DNA from: Pratylenchus scribneri
Taxonomy: Eukaryota > Nematoda > Chromadorea > Rhabditida > Pratylenchidae
DNA: 64,000 nt
Assembly: GCA_030063045.1 (NCBI GenBank)
Contig: JAQSEB010000019.1
Span: forward strand, 1,860,001 to 1,924,000
Reading direction: 5' to 3'
Shown: in pieces, positions 33,949 through 46,426 of the stretch
Position numbering within the stretch: position 1 is the first letter of the stretch
Layout of the letters: every line of letters begins with the position of its first letter
Translations under genes and position numbers: made by a program
The notes under the pieces: model-generated
What the model was told of the DNA's origin: nothing
The model's input: only the letters and a program-made list of their open reading frames with translations
The model's database searches: none

Positions 33949-34707
33949 AAATTCAATTGAATGAGAGTATATTTGGGATGGAATTGCAATGAAAAATTAA
34001 AAACTATCAATAAATATTTTTATTGGATAAATGGCCCAACTACGGCTCCGGGATGGAGTCGATTGATTGGTGTGTCCATGAAAATGAGCATCATCCCACA
34101 TTCGAGTGATCATCCTCCGATCTCCATTTTCCTTCATCCTCCTTCAATGATTCGGCTTTTTGCATTGATTTATTGGTTGGCATTTTTGGATTTAGGTACG
34201 AAGGGGAGATGGGCCAAATTGGCCATCGGTATTAGTATACGTACGCGTTCGAGATCAATCATATCAATGTCCTCAATTCCGAGGAAAATTGTCAACACAT
34301 AATCCTTGAAAATCAGTAAAAATTTAGTCCGGATTACCTAACTATTAAATTCAAATATAAATAATTGAAATGTATAATCAAAAATATTGTTAAAAATTCA
34401 ATTTGTATCCATCCAAAAATTCTATATTTCTTGAAAATTTGATAAGAAAATTTGTGGTCGGTCAATTGATTAAATTAAGCTTGTTTCGTTTATTCTCTTT
34501 AATTAAATTTTTTTGAATCCAAATATCGAATTAGATGTTGAATAAAAAAAAGAAGTAAAAAATTGAAGACGGCACAATGTTTTGCGTATTTTCGTGAATA
34601 ATTATGATTAATTTATTCGGTATATTAAAGCAATAAATCATGAAATCAAGTTAAAAGAAAACTTATTAATTTGTTTGAATTTTATTAAATTAATTAATTG
34701 AATCAAT
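33949..34707. other. intergenic
   Basis: A 113-codon forward ORF (33961-34302) starts with ATG but has no signal, domain or splice context. Otherwise nothing is seen. Confidence 0.35.
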
Positions 34708-35861
34708 CTATCCTGCAGCTGTCAATACACAATTCACTTCGGTAATGACTCGAGAAGGTAATACACCTGGGGCATAAACCCATTGGCCTTGGGCATTACA
34801 ATTCAATGTTGCGGTCACCACGGTGCCAATTGGCGCGATTGGGCCACCTTGATTGATGTTAAACTGAAAAATAAATTGAATAATTAATATTACATTTTCA
34901 ACTGTGTTTAAATAAAAAAAAATGAATAATAAAATAGAAATATTAAATTTATTCTTTAATTTATTTTAATAGTTATATTTTTAATGAATTAGCTGACTGA
35001 TTTTTTTTACTTTTGTAAATGAGAAATATTTAAACCAATTTACCTGCATAAAAACTTGTCCCCCTTGTAAAGCAGTGCATGTCACTGTCAATGATGAGCA
35101 TCCATTTGCATCGCAACATTGCACCCCTGGAGTGGTTGGTGTTGCCGTATTTGTGCCATCGCCTTGAGTCAGAGTTATTGTGGCTAAAGTGCATTGAGCA
35201 CATGGATTCAAAGTTGTAGTGGTCGTGGTCGTCGTCGTTGTTGTTGTGGATGTGGAAGTTGTTGAAGTTGTGGTTGCTGAAATTATTATTACGGTTGTAA
35301 AAGAAAGGGGTAAAAATTTGATATTTTTATAAAGAAAATATGGTATTTATAGATTATCCGCCCACAGATTTTTCAGCCCCTAAATTACCCTATGTTACCC
35401 CCAAAATTGGTCATAAAATTCCAATCCCAAAGTAGCGTTTTTTAATCATTTTATCATCAAATTTGAATAAAAAATAAGAATCTCGAAAAAAATTTCGAAT
35501 TTGCAGGCGGATAACCGATAAGTACCAAAAAGTATTAGAGAAAGTAGAGCATTATTTTACAATATTTCAATAAAATAATTCCGAAACATTTATTTTTTCT
35601 AATTAAATTATTTTAATATGTACTTTAAATTTTTATTTGTTATTTCACAAAATTAATACATATTTAAATTAGATATTGAGTAAATATAAATAATTTATTC
35701 ATTAAATTTCAATTTATCCCCCATCCATTATCCTTGTTGTTTTTAATTTTACTTGTTATGGGTTGAGCAACTGTGCTAGTACTTTGGCAAGCAAAAATTG
35801 GGCCAATTAATTTTGTAATAATAAAATAAAAATTGATGATGAAAATAAATGGATTAAACAT
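34708..35861 (-). CDS. secreted C6-domain-like protein with Thr linker
   Basis: Exons 35861-35753, 35276-35044 and 34863-34708 give 165 residues. A signal peptide is followed by a poly-Thr/Ser linker of about 22 residues. A Cys domain then begins NPCAQCTLATITL and continues with VQCCDANGCSSLTVTC and TLNCNAQGQWVY, ending NCVLTAAG. The pattern resembles the nematode C6 domain (PF01681), of unknown function. A similarly built protein lies at 39874-40684. Intron 1 contains a MITE. Confidence 0.65.
35353..35515. mobile_element. MITE, copy 2 of the 26.5-kb family, in a C6-gene intron
   Basis: Left TTATCCGCCCACAGATTTTT pairs with right AATTTGCAGGCGGATAAC. The interior shares CCCAAAATTGGTCATAAAATTCC with 26541-26712. 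Confidence 0.55.
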
Positions 35862-36880
35862 TTGAATTCGGCGGAAATGAAAATTGACCACACAGCCACG
35901 CCAATTTGGGCTATATCCAAGCAACATTCATAGAATATTCAACAAGTTTGATCGGCGAATATAATTAGCTTCTTCTTTTCAAGTTTACCCTTTTCAAACT
36001 TGTTACCCACCTTTCCCCTTCTCCTCATTTCCCTTCCTTTCATTCATTCAAATTACCGGCGGAAGAGAAAAATTGAACCAAAAGGGAAAAAATGTTGGTT
36101 TAAAAATTGTTCTTCTTTTTACAAAATTATTTGTCTTGTTTATCACACAAAAATTGGTATCTCGATCAATTAGGAAATGGTCACGATAAAAAAAATTAAT
36201 AAATTTCCAAAAATTTAAAATAAAAAAAAAACAATTAAATTCAAAATTATAAAAAATAATGAAAAATAGAAGACTAAAATTTTAAATCTTATTTTAAAAT
36301 TTTTTTATCTAATTTCGGGAAAATATTCTTATTTAACAAAATACAAAGATCAACCGTGATTTTCACAAAATAATGCATAGTTTCTATTCAATTTTATTTT
36401 TCAAAAAAAAATTTCAAAAGTAAAAAAGAATCTCCAAAAATTCCATTCCTATCAATTAAATAAAAGGGGATAGGTCCGTCCAAAAAAGGACAATTAAAAG
36501 TGAGATAAGGGGGGGGGGGTGGGGATTCGATAACGAATTGTTGTCAAAATATTGAAAAATCTAATCATACTATATAAATAAAACTGAAAATGACGAATAA
36601 CATATCATAGACATAAAATGATGAGAAATAAAAAATGAAGATAATAAAAAGAATGACTATAAAAATAAAAATAATAATAGTTCATTCCATTCATATTATC
36701 TTTTTATCAGTCCATTCCTTTCACTCATCAGACAAAAATAATTCCATAAAAATAACAATTCCTCATTATTCTACTAATATTAAGTTAGAAAATTTAATAA
36801 AATTTGTTTTTAATTTTAATTATTAATTTAATTAATTTAAAGAAGTACCAATTAATTAAATAAAATTCGACAAAAAAACA
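35862..36880. other. intergenic
   Basis: No gene seen. A G-run (GGGGGGGGGGGTGGGG) lies near 36510. Confidence 0.5.
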
Positions 36881-39125
36881 ATGAAATTAACATTGGATGA
36901 ACTAAAAGCAAAGATAAATGAGGGCGAAATTGACACAGTTGTTATCGGTAATTTTAAATATAAAAAGAATAAAAATTAAAATTAAGGTTGTATTGATATG
37001 TTCGGACAATTAATTGGGAAACGTGCAACTGGTCGATATTTTTTGGAGAATGCGAAAAGCAAAATGGGATTGAGCTATTCCCATTTGGCAATGACAGTGG
37101 ATGGTGGAAATTAAAATAGCATTAATTTTAATTAATTTGAATATTTAATTAAAATATTAGGATTGCCAAATGACTATGAAATTGCCAATTGGGGGACTGG
37201 ATGGAATAATTGTGCAATTTTGCCAGATTTAAGCACACTTCGAATTATTCCATGGATGGAAGGGACAGCATTGGTCATTGCTGATCCAATGGTGAAGATC
37301 AGGGATGGGATCGATTACTCAAAAAAATCGAAATTTCGTAGAAAATTTTCGAAAATCATAAATCGAAATTTTTGAGGATCAAAGAATTTTTGAAAATTTT
37401 AAATCGAAATTTCGGAGGGTCAACAAATTTTTGAAAATCGTAAATCGAAATTTCGGAGGATTATAAAAAATTTTCGAAAATCATAATTCGGTGCCAAAAT
37501 GGCCGTAATTTCGGACCGAAACTAAAGTAATCCAAAATCGATCTCATCCAATTTTGAGGATCCAAATATATTTTGCATATTGTTTTGGCTAATTAATCTA
37601 TTAAAAATTAAATAGGATCCAGAAACCAATGAATTGGTTTATTGTTCGCCTCGAGTAATCCTTCGTCAACAAATTGAACGTTTGGCCGAAATGGGCTTGA
37701 AGAGTTTATTTGCATCCGAATTGGAATTCCATTTGTTCAATGAAAGTCAAGAGAGTGCCCGGGAAAAAGGCTGGAAAGAGTTGAAAACGCCGCAACATCT
37801 GCACCAATGGATGAATATTCAGGCCAGCTCACTGATGGAACCAATGATGAGAAAAATTCGAAACGGATTGGAAGGAGCCGGTTAGTCGATATTCATTTAA
37901 ATTAAATATTAGTTTTTCACTTTTAAGGCATTTTTTTGGAGGCAACCCACGCAGAATTTGCAGCCAGCCAACAGGAATTGAATTTTGAACCGGCCGATCC
38001 ATTGGAAATGGCCGATCGACACATTTTGACCAAACAGGGAATTCACGAAATGATAAACCAATCAAATTGGGCAGCCACATTTATGGCCAAATATGATATG
38101 AATAAACCGGGCAGTTCATGCCATATTCATAGTCAGAGAATTTATTTAATTTTATTAATTTTAATATTTTAGTGTCTCTTTTGGATGCCAAAACTGGCAA
38201 AAATGCATTTTATGATGAAAATAATGAATTTGGAATGTCAAAATTAATGCGAAATTGGATTGGTGGATTAATAAAATATGCAAAAGAATACACATATTTC
38301 CTTGCCCCATATGTGAATTCATATAAAAGATTGCAGCCAAACACGTAAAAAAATTATTCATTTTTATTACCGTATCACCTCTTTTAATTTCTCTTGAAGA
38401 ATTATTTTCCAACTCCTCAATAATTGGGAAAATTTGGGATCTAACACCTTCTTTAAATTTTTGAACAAGTTATGGCGAATTTTGTAGAGTTTTAGGGAAC
38501 TAAGAAAATGCAATAAAAAATTTTTCAAAATTCAATCTGTTAGTATCTATAAATCCTCAAGTCGAGGATAGAAATTAATAGAGGGTGGGGAATTAAAAGA
38601 GGTTATATGTTAAATTATTAATATATTTTGTTCAGCTTTGCCCCAACAAAATGTTGTTGGGCATTGGACAATAGGACGAGTGCATTTCGATTGTGCAATC
38701 AACGAACATCCGGGGTTCATGTAGAAATTCGAGTGGGCGGCGCCGATTTGAATCCTTATTTGGCTTTTGCGGCCATAATTGCCGCCGGAATTGCTGGAAT
38801 TGAAGAAGGTGGGCCAAAATCAAAATTAATTTGAATGATTATTTCCAAATAGAAATTGAAATTGGTCCACCGGAAATGGGCAATATTTACAGTAAAAGTG
38901 AATTGCCCGATTTTCCGCATTCATTGAAGGATGCCATCCAAACAATGGAGAAATCAAAAATGCTCCCAAAAGCATTTGGCAAGTTTATTTATTTTTCTTT
39001 TTTATATATTTTTATTAGGTCCAAAAATATTTTCACATTATTTGACTGCTGCACGAAATGAACAATCCGAATTTGAAAAACAAGTTACGGATTGGGAATT
39101 GAGACGGGCATTCGATCGATGTTGA
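36881..39125 (+). CDS. glutamine synthetase, bacterial class-I-like
   Basis: Nine exons (36881-36947, 36987-37103, 37161-37291, 37616-37880, 37928-38131, 38173-38344, 38636-38808, 38853-38978, 39019-39125) give 453 residues. Motifs in order: N-terminal beta-grasp part (IGCIDMFGQLIGKR), metal ligands ASELEFHLF and EATHAEFAASQQELNF, the ATP/metal His in KPGSSCHIHMSLL, RLQPNTFAPTKCCWALDNR, and GGADLNPYLAFAA. It would ligate ammonia or an amine to glutamate using ATP. Length and motifs match bacterial GlnA-like/GS-I enzymes rather than the ~370-residue animal GS-II. A rhizobial-type glutamine synthetase is a reported transfer candidate in Meloidogyne. Intron 8 uses a GC donor (G|GCAAGT). Confidence 0.92.
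37325..37480. repeat. tandem repeat in glutamine synthetase intron 3
   Basis: About three copies of a roughly 50-bp unit built on AAATCGAAATTTCGGAGG and TTTTTGAAAAT, in the enlarged (324-nt) intron 37292-37615. Confidence 0.7.
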
Positions 39126-39873
39126 AAAGAATTTGTATAGGAAAATGCAAAATAATAATCAAAATATATACCTAAATAAGATATTTTTGCACAATTTATT
39201 AAAAATTTCTATTTTTATAGATTAATTATAATCGAATGTTAAAAAATGAACAAATAATATTTTGAATAAAAGTAAAATTAATTAAAATTAATCGACTTAT
39301 TATTGGATGATACCTATACCTACTAAGTTTAGTTATTATAATATTCGTTGAGTTAATCCAACTTAAAACAAAACTTAAATTTTTATATTCCCTAATTTTT
39401 CGGATAATTAATTTCGTAAAATTCATTTTTCCAACTAATTAATTTTTATTTTAGCCTGAACTAAATTTGTATTTCATCGATTTGCTTCATATTTATTTGC
39501 ATTTACTAAATATCTTAATTTTAAATTAAAATATTTAAATATTATCAATATAAATAAGATAAATTAATTAAAAGTTGAATTGTTGTTGTTGGGTTGGAAC
39601 GGTCATTTTATGATTGCAAATAAAAGAATCCGCCATGGATTGGGATTGAGAATATCCACAAAACCGGATAGGGCATTGTAAATCGCCAAAAGTGACCCTT
39701 CTTCAACCATAATTTTATGCATTTTTCCCTTTTGCCATTGAAAATATAAATATCTATCCAGAACTTCCTTTAATTTTATTAAAGATATGATTGTAGATTT
39801 TATAGTAAATAATTTTTTAAAATAAAAGAAATTACTTTCAAAAATATTTAATTTTTGATTATAATTTAAAAAT
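39126..39873. other. intergenic
   Basis: AT-rich. A reverse ORF (39959-39603) overlaps the next gene's first exon and has no support. Confidence 0.4.
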
Positions 39874-40684
39874 ATGATGGCAATTGAATGCCCTCCTAAA
39901 ATTATAAAATTGTTCACATTTTTGTTCCTATTTGCCTCCCCCATCCATTCATGCCGCACTGCTTGTCGTCGAGGAGCTTCTGTTGGAATTGGAGGTCAAC
40001 CGGGCCAACCCGGTGATCCCGCAACTTCGTCCACAACAATTTCCACTCCAACGACTACATCAACTTCAACAACTACGACAACCACAACTACGACCACAAC
40101 AACAACAACGACAAGTAAAATCTAATTGAACCATTTTCATTTCATCGTCTTAAAATTGAGTAACTATAAAATTTCAGTTTGCCAACAAGGCCAACCCGCT
40201 GGCACTGCTCCGCTCATTTTCGATGCCCAACAGGGTGGAATCGCAAATCCAACTCGGCCATTGCTTGTTTGTCCATGTTCCGGGGCATTCAACATTCAAT
40301 ATTTGCCCCGAGGCAATGCCGCCTTCGATGTCCAAGCGAATGCCCAATGCGCAAATCTTTGCGTTTGTGACACCGCTAATGTTTGCTATGTTCCAATAAA
40401 TGTGGCAAATGGGAATATTTTGGTTCGATTTACCACAAATTGCAATGTGAATCGTAAGTCCTAATTCCATTTTCACATATTTATTCTAAATTATTCTCTC
40501 CATAGCCTGCGTCGAATCGGCAGCCGTAATTGGCACCAGTCCAATGACCACTGGATGTTTAGCATTCCAAGGAACAATGACTTGTGGCCAGAATATTGGC
40601 TCTACTTTCAATGCCATTTTTGTCTCCTGCACTGGATGCCCAACTTTGGCCGAATTAACATGTGGAGGAACTGGAACTGGCTAA
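39874..40684 (+). CDS. secreted C6-like protein with Thr linker
   Basis: Exons 39874-40114, 40178-40453 and 40506-40684 give 231 residues. A signal peptide (LFTFLFLFASPIHS) is followed by a collagen-like GGQPGQPGDP and a poly-Thr linker. Two Cys-rich halves follow (LLVCPCSGAFN, NAQCANLCVCDTANVC; and MTTGCLAFQGTMTCG, SCTGCPTLAELTCGG). The architecture parallels the C6-like gene at 34708-35861, with a longer domain region. Secreted, role unknown. Confidence 0.65.
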
Positions 40685-41072
40685 AATAAAAATTAATGAA
40701 AGATCGATTTTTTCGGATTCATTTCATCAATTTAATTTAATGAATAAAATTTAAAATTATTAAATGAATTATTTTGATTTTTTAATTTTTCCATTTTTCC
40801 TTAATATGTATTTCAAAATTTGAAAGATCAAAAATCTTTTATTAGACGTAACACGTAAAGGGAAAATGGGGGAGATGGGAGAGGCGGTGGAAGACTTAAT
40901 GTAAACAACAACAATATAATAAAAAGAAAACCAAAAATCAACATTTGTTCCCATTTTCAATTCATTTGATCTTTTTTCACCAATCCCAAAAATATAAAGC
41001 ATATTATTTGTAATCTATATTAAAATTGTTGATTTTAAAATTTACTACATAAGCTTGAAATTTCCTTTAAAA
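40685..41072. other. intergenic
   Basis: No gene seen. Confidence 0.5.
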
Positions 41073-42239
41073 ATGTTTGAATTTTGTAAAAAATTCCTTC
41101 GAAAGCAAACAATAACAAAGGTAATTTTTCGGTATTCATTTTATTCTTCAATTCCAGTTTCCCCTCTTGCAATCCCTTCTCTTCATCAATGCCCTTTATG
41201 AACGATGGATTGGATGGTGGACAAAATTGTCGATTCCATATTATTTGCGGGGAATTGTGATTGGAACATATTCATGGTGGAATAATGCCAAAATGGAAGA
41301 GGCGATTGAACCAAATTTTTATGCATATTCATCATTGTCTGAATGGTTTGGAAGAACACTAAAGCCACAATTGCGTCCAATTAGTGATGCGGATTTGGTA
41401 AATTTAATTAATTTTAATATTTAATCATTTTTGTCCTAGGTTTCACCCGTTGATGGCCAAATAATGCAATTGGGCCAAGTGCGTGACAATAAAATCAATG
41501 AAGTAAAAGGCTACGATTATGATGTTCGCGACTTTCTTGGCCCTGTGAAATTTAAAACCAACGTAATGCGAAAAATTATTTCTTCTTTCTAAATGAATAT
41601 TTTTCTGTGGCAGCCGGATATGCGTCTTTATTTGTGCGTAATCAGTCTATGGCCAGGCAATTACCATGGATTCCATTCGCCAACAAATTGGAAAGTTAAA
41701 GAAATTGTCAACATTCCGGGTTGGTTAAATTCCATTTTTGAGCAATTCCGAAAGAAAATCTAAACAGGTTTTGAAATGACAGTGAAACCCACAATTCTTC
41801 GTTGGTTTCCATATATTATGGAGGAGGATGAAAGGGTCGTACTGAGTGGCCAATGGAAATATGGATATTTTTCGATGACCCCGGTGGCCGCAATGATGGT
41901 TGGCGATATTGTGATAAATACGGTTGTGATGAAAATTGATGAGGAAGGAAATAATGAATTCATTTTTTTTGAAGGATCCAGTGGATGAAGTTGCCGAAAT
42001 ATTCACAACGGAACATCGAAAATGCGATCCACCAATTGAATATAAAAATGGGCAAAAAATTGGCGAATTCCGTTTTGGTTCAACAATGGTTTTGGTAATT
42101 TATTTAAATTCAATTTTAATATTCATATTTTAAATTAAAGATTTTTGAAGCGCCAAAAAATTTTGAATTTTGTTTATTACCCGGAGAAATGGTCAAATAT
42201 GGGCAGCAATTGATGATGGAAATGGATGAGGAGAAGTAA
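41073..42239 (+). CDS. psd-1: phosphatidylserine decarboxylase (one frameshift)
   Basis: Exons 41073-41120, 41158-41397, 41440-41562, 41614-41719, 41768-42094 and 42141-42239, about 314 residues. Family motifs in order: RPISDADLVSPVDGQIM, LWPGNYHGFHSPTNW, DERVVLSGQWKYGYFSMTPV, and the self-cleavage site FGST in GEFRFGSTMVL. The FGST serine becomes the pyruvoyl cofactor. The enzyme makes phosphatidylethanolamine, normally in mitochondria. Exon 5 needs one base removed from the T8 run at 41963-41970 to keep frame. As written, the reading frame stops before the FGST motif. Confidence 0.88.
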
Positions 42240-42844
42240 AAAAATAAGAATGCTAATCGAAGAGGGAATAAATAATTATTTTCAGTTTGATTATATTATT
42301 ATATTTAATAGCTTTAATCGCTATTTCTTAAATCCCAAAAATTGAAAAGCTGCGCTTTTTAATATTTTTGGAAAATAATTTTTTTATAAAATATTTTTTA
42401 TGGTATTTTATTTTATGGTTTATTATATTATTATTAAAATCAAAGATATGTATATATATAATTTTTCCAAAAGCTGAATTGATGAAATTTTCAAAAAGGT
42501 GAAATTAATTTAGTGCAAAATAGGGGAAATTAAATTGGGGCAAAAAGGAGGATGAATATATGTCCAGCAAATATGTAGTTGGAGGTTGAACTATTACGAA
42601 TGAAATTTTACAACAAATTTGTTCAAATATTTAATTTATTCACTCACAATTTTGACTCTTTTTTGTCAATCTGTACAGTATACTTAACTATTTCATTGGT
42701 TGCCATGGCAATTTCTAATTCTTAGCGGTCATATCCATTCCTTTAGATTTTATGCTTGGAATATCCTCAATGAAATGTTCTATTACAACATTTGTTCAAA
42801 TAATTCAATCTTCTAAAATTTTGAATATTTTGGATCAAATTAAA
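42240..42844. other. intergenic between convergent genes
   Basis: No gene seen. Confidence 0.5.
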
Positions 42845-43597
42845 TCAGAAAAATTTGCAAATTCTTTTCAATGCCTTCTGATGCATTTGATCGGATGTAA
42901 AACGCAATTGGCCATAAGTGGAATCAAGATGGATGATTGTTAAAACCAAAATTGCCATTCCAATCAGTGTTATTGTGGCCATGAACAATGTACTTTGCCA
43001 AATGCCAATTAGGCCCAAAAATCGCATCAAACTTGGCAAAATTGGAATATAATCTAAAAATTTAAACTACAAAAAATTAATAAAATTCCAAACCGATAAG
43101 ATAATCCCATCCTCCAAGGCCTTCAGGTGGAATTGTGCCAAGCAAATAATCGGATAAATATAAAATTATATTGGCCCCAGCCAATGCAAGAATAAGTGTT
43201 AAAAGGACCAAAAAAGTGGAAAGGAAAAATTGAAGTGGAAGAAGTTGACCCGGATCCTTTGTGAAGATGGCTCGAATGGCAACTAAATTAATTAATTAAA
43301 TTATTAAAAATTATATTTAATACTGGCTGATGGGACACAAAAAATGATGAAAAGGATTGGCTTCATCCAAATTAGGGCATTTGAGGGGATTAGAACAATT
43401 GCGACGATCAAAATGACAAAAATGGCAAGCAAAAATGTGATCAATAAACTGCGACGATATGAATTGAAATGATCAATGAGAACGGAGGATTCGGTGGCCG
43501 GAACTGTATTTGTTGTTGGTTTTGGATGGACATTGACCGAAGTGAACATTAATTGTTGGGGTGGCGGTTTATGGCCTCTTTGTGGTGGTTTTGGCAT
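42845..43597 (-). CDS. four-transmembrane protein of unknown family
   Basis: Exons 43597-43324, 43282-43094 and 43053-42845 give 223 residues. A Pro-rich cytosolic N-terminus is followed by TM1 (LLITFLLAIFVILIVAIVLI), TM2 (ALIWMKPILFIIFCV), TM3 (FFLSTFLVLLTLILALAGA) and TM4 (TLFMATITLIGMAILVLTII). The loop TM3-TM4 (LSDYLLGTIPPEGLGGWDYL) lacks the Cys of tetraspanins. A MARVEL-like or nematode-specific tetraspan is possible. Confidence 0.65.
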
Positions 43598-44207
43598 TTT
43601 TATTTCTAATTTTAATAAAAAGAAATAATTTTATTCAATCGATTGGGAATTTTAACTGATTTCAGCCTTCAAGTTTATTTTTTTATTGCCCCAAAAGGAA
43701 ATGAAAAATCCCCTTGAAAATATTACAACATTAAACACTCGCCAAGTTCATTTTCGACTGTTCTTCTGTGATTGATTGATTAAGTAAAGAATGAACAATT
43801 TTTGGACGGTTAAATTTTGGTCATATGCGTCGAATAAAATATTCCAAATTATAAAATTAAAAGTTGAAAAATTAATCAACAAAATAAATATTTAAAAAAA
43901 ATAAATTAAATTTAATAATATTGAAAATTTGATACATCCAATTAATTGCATTTATCTTCCTCTTTTTTCTATTTGTTTGTTTTCGTTTTTTAAATTTGTC
44001 CAATTATTCTCTTATTTTCCCACCATTTCGTTTCGTTCGATCTTTCCATTTGTTGGCCGGCCACCTCTTTCCCAAAATAACTCACAATTAAATATAATCA
44101 AAACAAGTTCTCATTCAACCATTTCACAATTTTATTCTTCGATATTTCTTTATCGTTTTCTTTTATCCTAAATATAAATTTAAGATAAAAATTATAAAAA
44201 ATATAAA
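43598..44207. other. intergenic between divergent genes
   Basis: No gene seen. An ORF at 43929-44171 has no ATG. Confidence 0.45.
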
Positions 44208-46356
44208 ATGGTGAATTTTGGCAGTGGTGACCGATTTATATTAATTTTTCTTTTCCTTTTTATTGGCTACAAAATATTGCCCCAAAATTCATTCATTATT
44301 TCTTCATTGGCAATTATCAGTGCTTGGATTTAGTAAATTTTTCAATTCTTTAAAATATTTTAATGTTTTATTTTAGTTATGAATATGATTTGAAGAAATA
44401 TTGGCACAAAAATGGAGTCCCAGGCCCAATTGACAATATTTTCTTCGGAAATGTTTTGAAAATTGCTTGGAATGGAGTGGCCGAATATGACAGAAAGAAT
44501 ATGGAAAAATATGGCAAATCTTTTGGGTTCATTCCCCTTCATTTTAATCAAAATATTAATTTGTAATTTTGCAGTTCATTTGCATTCGATCGAAGGAATT
44601 TTACGACAAAAGATTTGGAAATGTTTCGACGCATTTTCATCAAAGATTTTTCCCATTTTCAAAATCGTTTTGTATGTAAAAATACACAAAATTAATATTT
44701 TTTTGCAAAGGCATTTGTGGACAATGATAATGAGAATTTACAAAAAACAATATTCCGAAATGTGATCTCGGTTGTGAAAAATGAGAAATGGAAAAGAATT
44801 CGAAATCGAGTGACGCCGGCATTCACAAGTGGAAAATTGAAAAAAGTTTGTAAAAATAAATAAAAAAATAATAATTAGTTTTTTAGTTACTTCCAACTTT
44901 GAATGAATGCACCAATGAATTATGCGAACATATGGAAACGGAATATATGGCCAAAGGAAAGGAGTTACCCTTGAAAGAGTAATTTAGAATCAGAATATTA
45001 TGTTGTTACAATAATTCACAGTCTTTTTGGCCGTTTGGTTTTAGAGGAAATTGCCCGCGGCGGATTCTCATTGAATGTGAACATTTTCAAGGATGAGGAG
45101 GACATTTTCATTAAAAAAGTCAAAGAGGCATTCGGCACAAAATGGCGAATGTATTTTTTCCTTTTCCTCGGTGAGAAAAGTCCAAAAATTTATATTTATT
45201 TTCCACTTTATTAGCATTTTGCCCTGCACTTTTGCATTTTTTGGAAAAATATTTTGGTTATGATTTATTCAAAAATTCGGCAGAACCATTCTTTCGGGGA
45301 TTACTTGAAGATTTATATGATCAAAGGAAGGCAGATCCAGACGCAAAAGAAGTATCAGAAAATAACCAACCATTAAAAATATAAATTTAAATTAATAAAA
45401 TGATTACAGAAATACAGTGACATTTTTCAAATTTTATTGAATGCAGTGAATGAAAGTGAGAATCAAGAAGAAGGAAAGGCAGCAGAGCCAATTGATCAAA
45501 TTGATGCGGAAATATTCCATAAAGAAATTTCCACGGTTCAAGGCAACAAACATTTGACCAAAATTGAAATGATTGCCCAAAGTTTTGTACTTTTCATTGC
45601 TGGGTAAAAATATTATTTAAATATTAAAATATTCTTTCATAGAAATGAAACAACTGGATCAACCCTCCATTTTGTCATTTATTTGATCAGTGTATTCCCC
45701 GAAATTCAAGAGAAAATTCGGGAGGAGGTGAATTCGATTGTTGGCGAAGATTCTCAGATTACATTTGAACATCTTCGACAAATGCATTATTTAAAGGCCA
45801 CCGTTCAGGAAACAATTCGATTATATCCAATTGCACCGGCGTTCGTTTTTATAATGAAAAACAATTAAAAAGGGATAATTTAGAATGAATCGAGAATGCA
45901 ATGAGGATATTATGATAAATGGAATCCAATTTCGTCGAGGCGATTTAGTCACAATGCCAATTTATGCCGTCCATCATAGTGAAGAATTTTACCCGGAACC
46001 AGAGAAATTCGATCCTGAAAGGTAATTCCCCATTTAAATAATTTAAATTATTTAAAATTGTGCAGATTTATGCCAGAGCAAAAAGCCGAACGAAATCCGA
46101 TGACATTTGTGGGTTTTGGGCTAGGCCCACGGAATTGTATTGGAATGCGTTTTGCTGAATTTCAAATGCACGTTGCCGTTGCCATTTTGGTCCGACGATT
46201 CCGTTTCTTCCCTGGCCCAAATACACCGGTCCACCACATTAAAATTAATTCAGCAAATAAAATGCTTTTATTTTACAGAAATTCCCAATTAAAATTCAAA
46301 CCGCTGATATGTTACGTCCAACAAAACCATTGGTGGTTATAGCCGAGAAAATATGA
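44208..46356 (+). CDS. cytochrome P450
   Basis: Twelve exons (44208-44332, 44377-44526, 44575-44671, 44711-44845, 44887-44978, 45022-45170, 45215-45351, 45410-45603, 45643-45840, 45884-46021, 46066-46228, 46279-46356) give 551 residues. An N-terminal membrane anchor (FILIFLFLFIGYKI) is present. P450 motifs: C-helix WKRIRNRVTPAF, I-helix oxygen-activation AGNETTGS, K-helix ETIRLYP, FYPEPEKFDPERF, and the heme-ligand loop FGLGPRNCIG. An ER monooxygenase. The C-terminal exon KFPIKIQTADMLRPTKPLVVI was chosen over reading through the 50-nt intron 46229-46278, which would replace it with an unrelated tail. Looks like a CYP3-clan/CYP13-type nematode enzyme, from motif style only. Confidence 0.93.
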
Positions 46357-46426
46357 TCAAATTAGAATTCAAATTTTCATTACTTGGATTTTTACAAAAA
46401 TTAATCAATATATAATGATGATAAAA

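Noticed and set aside
33961..34302. 113-codon forward ORF starting with ATG
   Set aside because: No domain, signal peptide or splice context, and composition looks non-coding.
39603..39959. 118-codon reverse ORF
   Set aside because: Overlaps the signal-peptide exon of the C6-like gene in antisense, and has no recognisable motif.
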